A stretch of DNA of 64,000 nucleotides from positions 33,475 through 97,474 of the forward strand of contig JBHGXV010000045.1 in NCBI GenBank assembly GCA_041920505.1, in the 5' to 3' direction. The translations under genes and the position numbers were made by a program. Numbering within the stretch: position 1 is the stretch's first letter; each line of letters begins with the position of its first letter. Below the pieces are notes generated by a model. That model saw only the letters and a list, made by a program, of their open reading frames with translations. It was not told the origin of the DNA and ran no database searches. Of the stretch, positions 60,574 through 64,000 are shown in pieces. This stretch comes from JBHGXV01 sp041920505. Its GTDB lineage: Bacteria; Bacillota; Bacilli; Brevibacillales; Brevibacillaceae.

Positions 60574-62062
60574 GTACGGGTTGCACCTGGGCAAGCAGTT
60601 CGCGGAACCTCTCTCCGCTCAGCACTTCCTGCTCCATGAGAATATTCAGGCTGTGCGCAAAAACCTGATCGTGCTCCTTCAGCAACACGCGGGTCCGCTC
60701 CACCAGCGATTCGAGGATGCGGTTCACCTCGTCGTGCACCTTCTCTTTGGCGATGAACTGCAGGTGAACAATGCCCAGTGCGGACATGCCGCTCTGCACG
60801 ATTTCCTGCGCCATGCCCAAGGCTTGTTCGAAGTCGTTCTTGGAGCCGGTGCTGCGGCCGCCGTAGTAAATCTCTTCGGCGACGGCCCCGCCCAGGCAGA
60901 CCATGATCTGCTTCTCTAGCGCCTCTTTGGTGTAGAGGTACCGGTCCTCCATCGGGTTTTGCCGGACGTAGCCGAGCGCCTTGCCGCGCGGGCTGAGCGT
61001 CACCTGGGAAACCGAACCGGGCCGGACGCGTTCGCTCACGATCGCGTGTCCCAGCTCGTGAATGGCTACTCGCCGCTTCTCTTCGGCGGACGCTTCCCGG
61101 TCGCTCTTCTCGCCCATCATCACCTTGTCGACAGCCAGCGCGAAGTGGCCCGCCGTGATGTTCTCCGACTTGTCGCGCATGGCGTAAATCGCCGCTTCGT
61201 TGGCGACGCTTTCCAGTTGGGCCCCGGAGAAGCCAAACGTCTCCTGCGCCACTTTGGCAAGCGACACGTCGCTGGCCAGCGGCTTGTTGGCCGTGTGGAT
61301 CGTCAGGATTTGCTCGCGCGCCGCCTTGTCCGGCAGATCGACGGCGATATGCCGGTCGAAACGTCCCGGCCGCAACAGCGCCGGGTCCAGCATATCCTTG
61401 CGGTTGGTCGCCGCGATCAGGAGAATGCGCGGCTTCTCGTTGGCCGTGATGCCATCCATCTCGGTCAACAACTGGTTGAGCGTCTGGTCGTACTCTTTTT
61501 GCTGCTGCCCTTCCCGCTTGCCGCCAATCGCGTCGATCTCGTCAATAAAAATAATCCCGCTGTCCTGGGCGTTTTTCTCCGCCAGTTGCTTTACTTCACG
61601 GAACAGGTCGCGGATGCGCTGGGCGCCGACACCCACGTACATCTCCACGAACTGGGAACCGGAGGCGGCGACAAACGCGGAGTTGGTGTAGTTGGCCGCC
61701 GCTTTCGCCATCAGCGTTTTCCCCGTTCCCGGCGGGCCTGTCAACAAAACGCCCTTGATCGGGCGAATCCCGTATTGTTCGATTTTATCCTTATGGATGA
61801 GAAAGTCCAGCGCTTCTTTCAGCTCATTCTTCGCCCGCTCTTGTCCGCCGATGTCGGCGAACTGGACGGTGGTTTTGGGCACCGCGTGCTTGCTTCCCTT
61901 GCCGTGGAAGGCCACGCCCAGACCGCCGCTCTGGCGCAGCATGAGAAAGTAAATGCCCCCGAGCACCGCAGCGAAAATCAGAAACGGGCCGATATTGACG
62001 CCGAGGAACACGAGAAACATCAGCAGGGCCAAGATGACGCCGTAAAGGATTTCCTTACCCAT
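60557..62062 (-). CDS. FtsH-type AAA+ zinc metalloprotease, short form
   Basis: A 501-residue membrane protease. Two N-terminal membrane helices (about residues 6-22 and 25-42) are separated by only a few residues, so the large outside domain of true FtsH is missing. The AAA+ domain has Walker A GPPGTGKT (109-116), Walker B IIFIDE (170-175) and the second region of homology near 220-238. The protease domain has HELGH (335-339) and the third zinc ligand in STGSKNDF (D410). All catalytic residues are intact. A membrane protein gene overlaps its start, so they may work together. It is a paralogue of the essential FtsH. Confidence 0.9.
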   Translation of the reverse strand: MGKEILYGVILALLMFLVFLGVNIGPFLIFAAVLGGIYFLMLRQSGGLGVAFHGKGSKHAVPKTTVQFADIGGQERAKNELKEALDFLIHKDKIEQYGIRPIKGVLLTGPPGTGKTLMAKAAANYTNSAFVAASGSQFVEMYVGVGAQRIRDLFREVKQLAEKNAQDSGIIFIDEIDAIGGKREGQQQKEYDQTLNQLLTEMDGITANEKPRILLIAATNRKDMLDPALLRPGRFDRHIAVDLPDKAAREQILTIHTANKPLASDVSLAKVAQETFGFSGAQLESVANEAAIYAMRDKSENITAGHFALAVDKVMMGEKSDREASAEEKRRVAIHELGHAIVSERVRPGSVSQVTLSPRGKALGYVRQNPMEDRYLYTKEALEKQIMVCLGGAVAEEIYYGGRSTGSKNDFEQALGMAQEIVQSGMSALGIVHLQFIAKEKVHDEVNRILESLVERTRVLLKEHDQVFAHSLNILMEQEVLSGERFRELLAQVQPVQELAV

Positions 62063-62585
62063 TGGCGGTCACCTCTCTCTCTGGTTGCTCGCGCGAAACG
62101 ATGGTGAAATATTCGGCCTCTCCCCGCTTCAAAAAGACGTAGAGGTGCTCGTCGTCCATATCGGAAATGGCCGCATCCAGGCCGTACTTCGCTTTCCAAT
62201 CGGCGAGCATAGCCGGAATTTTGCTGTACTGGCGCAGTTCGAGCGCTTCCGTAAAGGCGAAGATGCCCTTGTTCCAAATCTTCTTCAGTTCGCCGTCCTG
62301 ATTGGTCGTCACCAGCTCCACCTTCTTGCCGGGAGCGATCCGTTCAATCGTCTTCAGCAACTGCTGATATTCTTCCGGAAACGCATCCGGGTTGGTCACG
62401 GTCAGGCGTATCACGATCTGTTCCCTGTCGGTCGACAGGTCAGCCAGTTTGACCGACTTCATCTGTCCGATCTGCTCGCGGATCGGCTCGTCGATCCCCA
62501 GTTTTTGGTACAGGAACCATCCGCCGAACAACAGCGTCAGGGTGGTCAGCATCGATAACAAAATCGGAGTTTTGCGTACGCCCAC
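62055..62585 (-). CDS. Single-pass membrane protein upstream of FtsH-like protease
   Basis: A 176-residue protein with an N-terminal membrane helix (ILLSMLTTLTLLFGGWFLYQ, about residues 8-27) and an outside or inside soluble domain with alternating charged strands (ADLSTDREQIVIRLTVTNPDAF). No family recognised. GTG start at 62585 has GGGGGAG five bases upstream. It overlaps the FtsH-like gene by eight bases, so the pair is co-translated. It may regulate or present substrates to the protease, in the way small membrane partners do for FtsH (inference). Confidence 0.78.
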   Translation of the reverse strand: MGVRKTPILLSMLTTLTLLFGGWFLYQKLGIDEPIREQIGQMKSVKLADLSTDREQIVIRLTVTNPDAFPEEYQQLLKTIERIAPGKKVELVTTNQDGELKKIWNKGIFAFTEALELRQYSKIPAMLADWKAKYGLDAAISDMDDEHLYVFLKRGEAEYFTIVSREQPEREVTANG

Positions 62586-62770
62586 GAAAACTCCCCCTTC
62601 CTACATGCGTACGATCCATCTGTCTCGTCTTGAACGACTACTAGTATAGCATATTCGTACAGCATGTTTTGCATGTAGTTCTTGGCATCGGCCGATATAC
62701 CCAGGGCGTCAGAAAAAACAGCATCCCGCATCACGTGACACGCGGTGCGGGATGTCTGTCAAAAAAGGCG

Positions 62771-63250
62771 TCAGCCGACCGGATTGAGCCGGTACGACTT
62801 CTGCACCTTTCCGGTATACAAATCGTAATACACGTAATTGTATCGCCCCGACTCATCGACAAACACCGCTTCCCAGAAGCGGGAATCGCCGTCAATGCCG
62901 GGGGTGATGTGAACGATTCGGGCATTCTTGAAGCCTTTTTCCACCGCCTGGCGGACACTGTCGCGCGACACCGCCCTATCCAGCGTGTCAAACACGACTT
63001 TGTCGGGGGTCATCCAGGCGATGCAAGGCACGCCCATCTGGTTTTTGCCGATGACAACCGTATAGGCCTGATTGCCCCGATACTCGTCGATCTCGTCGAT
63101 CTGGGTGATGCTGGTGCGCTGGGCCGCCCACTGCCGCGCCTGTTCGGCAAACGCGTGCCGCTCCCCGACGACGGAGGAGGCGAGATGGTACACCGCGGCT
63201 GCGACAAGCAACAGCACACCGGCCAGTCCGATCAAAATCCGTGCGTACAC
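62771..63250 (-). CDS. ypmB: YpmB-family membrane protein
   Basis: A 159-residue protein with an N-terminal membrane helix (ILIGLAGVLLLVAAAVYHL, residues about 5-23) and a YpmB (DUF5590-like) outside domain with AYTVVIGKNQMGVPCIAW and FWEAVFVDESGRYNYVYYDLYTG. The function is unknown. GTG at 63250 follows AAGGGG by nine bases; the earlier open part is the shadow of the upstream gene. In B. subtilis it lies directly before aspB; here the block at 54791-62585 separates them. Confidence 0.88.
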   Translation of the reverse strand: MYARILIGLAGVLLLVAAAVYHLASSVVGERHAFAEQARQWAAQRTSITQIDEIDEYRGNQAYTVVIGKNQMGVPCIAWMTPDKVVFDTLDRAVSRDSVRQAVEKGFKNARIVHITPGIDGDSRFWEAVFVDESGRYNYVYYDLYTGKVQKSYRLNPVG

Positions 63251-63273
63251 GTATGGTTTCCCCTTTTCCAGCG

Positions 63274-63969
63274 TTACATGCGGAAGAGCAGTTGATCCTG
63301 CTTGACTCCTCTCGGCGTGTCGATCCGAAGGTCGACCGTCATCTCCCGCAGTTGTTTTGTCTCTCCATCGTACCACAATTCATAGGTGACCGCCACCTGA
63401 CGCAAAAACTGGTTCATCACCTGTTCCGTGGGAAAGTTGGGCCCAAGCCAGAGGGCCAAGAGCGATTTTACTTCCTCCGGCGGCAAGGCCAGCCGGTAAC
63501 CTCGTAACCCCAGGTGCTCGGGGTCCAGAAGCGCCTGCGGATCGACGGTCGGCAACAGCCCTTTGATTAGCGACAGGTGTTCGTATGGCGTGTACAGCGC
63601 ATACGGCAACAGGTGCGCATCCTGTTCGCGCCCGTCAATCGAGACGGACAGGCGATCACCCTGGCGCACCATCGTCACCGCATGACCGTTCACCGACCCG
63701 CTCAACGCAAACGATTCGCCGCGATAGTGGCCGGAAAACCGTTGCTCTCTGACGATCACCTCAAACGGCAGATCGCGCTGTCCGTCCACCTGTTCAAGCA
63801 TGTGCACAAGGTTGTCGCGCGCCTGGACGATTTGCAGGCGCCGTGTCGACTCGACACTTGGACCTGTAGCCGACGGCTTGTCTGTCCAAGTGGCGATTGC
63901 GGCGCCGAGACCAAACAGCAAGGCAAAAACCGGCACCAGCCACCACAGGTGGCGGCGTCTGCGCTCCAT
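63274..63969 (-). CDS. Membrane-anchored hypothetical protein (231 aa)
   Basis: A 231-residue protein starting MERRRRHLWWLVPVFALLFGLGAAIATW, a single membrane anchor after a basic start. The rest is a soluble domain with GHYRGESFALSGSVNGHAVTM and VTYELWYDGETKQLREMTVDLRI, resembling outside beta-rich domains. I do not recognise the family. ATG at 63969 has GGGGGG six bases upstream. It is followed by ypmB 23 bases later, so they are probably co-transcribed. The end of another gene may lie at 63971-64000. Confidence 0.75.
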   Translation of the reverse strand: MERRRRHLWWLVPVFALLFGLGAAIATWTDKPSATGPSVESTRRLQIVQARDNLVHMLEQVDGQRDLPFEVIVREQRFSGHYRGESFALSGSVNGHAVTMVRQGDRLSVSIDGREQDAHLLPYALYTPYEHLSLIKGLLPTVDPQALLDPEHLGLRGYRLALPPEEVKSLLALWLGPNFPTEQVMNQFLRQVAVTYELWYDGETKQLREMTVDLRIDTPRGVKQDQLLFRM

Positions 63970-64000
63970 GCTACGCCCCCCGTCCCGGTGTTTCTCCACC

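Noticed and set aside
63970..64000. End of another gene reading GETPGRGA before a TAG at 63971
   Set aside because: Only about nine codons are visible on the minus strand, too few to support a gene; it may be real outside the window.

Overview
The window looks like the chromosome of an endospore-forming member of the Bacillales with a fairly GC-rich genome; something Brevibacillus-like is my inference, not a proven placement. The reasons are an alpha/beta-type small acid-soluble spore protein, YheC/D and CotS/CotSA-type spore-coat genes, the ypmB ... aspB-asnS-dnaD gene order of Bacillus, strong AGGAGG-type ribosome sites, sigma-A promoters and many intrinsic terminators. Most genes lie on the minus strand. 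No rRNA gene, standard tRNA, insertion sequence, prophage or CRISPR array was seen. Layout: (1) 1-11085 holds the anaerobic (early cobalt insertion) cobalamin pathway. On the minus strand it reads riboswitch-cobT, riboswitch-cbiH(fused)-cbiX-cbiJ-cbiC-cbiD-cbiET-cbiL-cbiF-cbiG-cbiA (cut by the window edge), the order known from Bacillus megaterium. (2) 11128-17650 holds a small protein, an SASP gene with a tRNA-like fold in its leader, a 5'-3' exonuclease, a 53-residue protein, an ion-transporter-like permease and kimA (potassium uptake) behind a c-di-AMP riboswitch. (3) About 18120-19870 is an AT-rich patch, probably acquired, with a broken C39-like peptidase gene and a GNAT acetyltransferase overlapped by a small partner gene. 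(4) 19876-29277 holds a minus-strand run of a dienelactone-hydrolase-like protein, a DUF1835-type protein, an alpha/beta hydrolase and signal peptidase I, then a PadR/MFS divergent pair, a PrsA-like chaperone, a YheC/D coat protein, an RluA pseudouridine synthase, a thioredoxin and a LysR regulator. (5) 29396-31453 is leuC-leuD. (6) 31620-44643 holds DedA, PAP2 phosphatase, acyl-CoA ligase, YajQ, an SDR protein, an RND efflux pump with adaptor, a RodA/FtsW protein and PepF. (7) 44821-51029 is a spore-coat polysaccharide cluster resembling cotSA-ytdA-ytcB-ytcC-ytcA of Bacillus subtilis. (8) 51125-54557 is dnaD, asnS, aspB. (9) 54791-62585 is a block that separates aspB from ypmB, which are adjacent in B. 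subtilis. It has two different kinase-fold proteins around a glycosyltransferase, a large protein of exactly 61 decapeptide repeats with an acidic tail, and a short FtsH-type membrane protease with its own small membrane partner. (10) 62771-63969 is ypmB and an upstream membrane protein. The most unusual items are the 58-nt tRNA-like cloverleaf just upstream of the SASP gene (11801-11858), the decapeptide-repeat/glycosyltransferase/kinase block, and the GNAT/small-protein pair.
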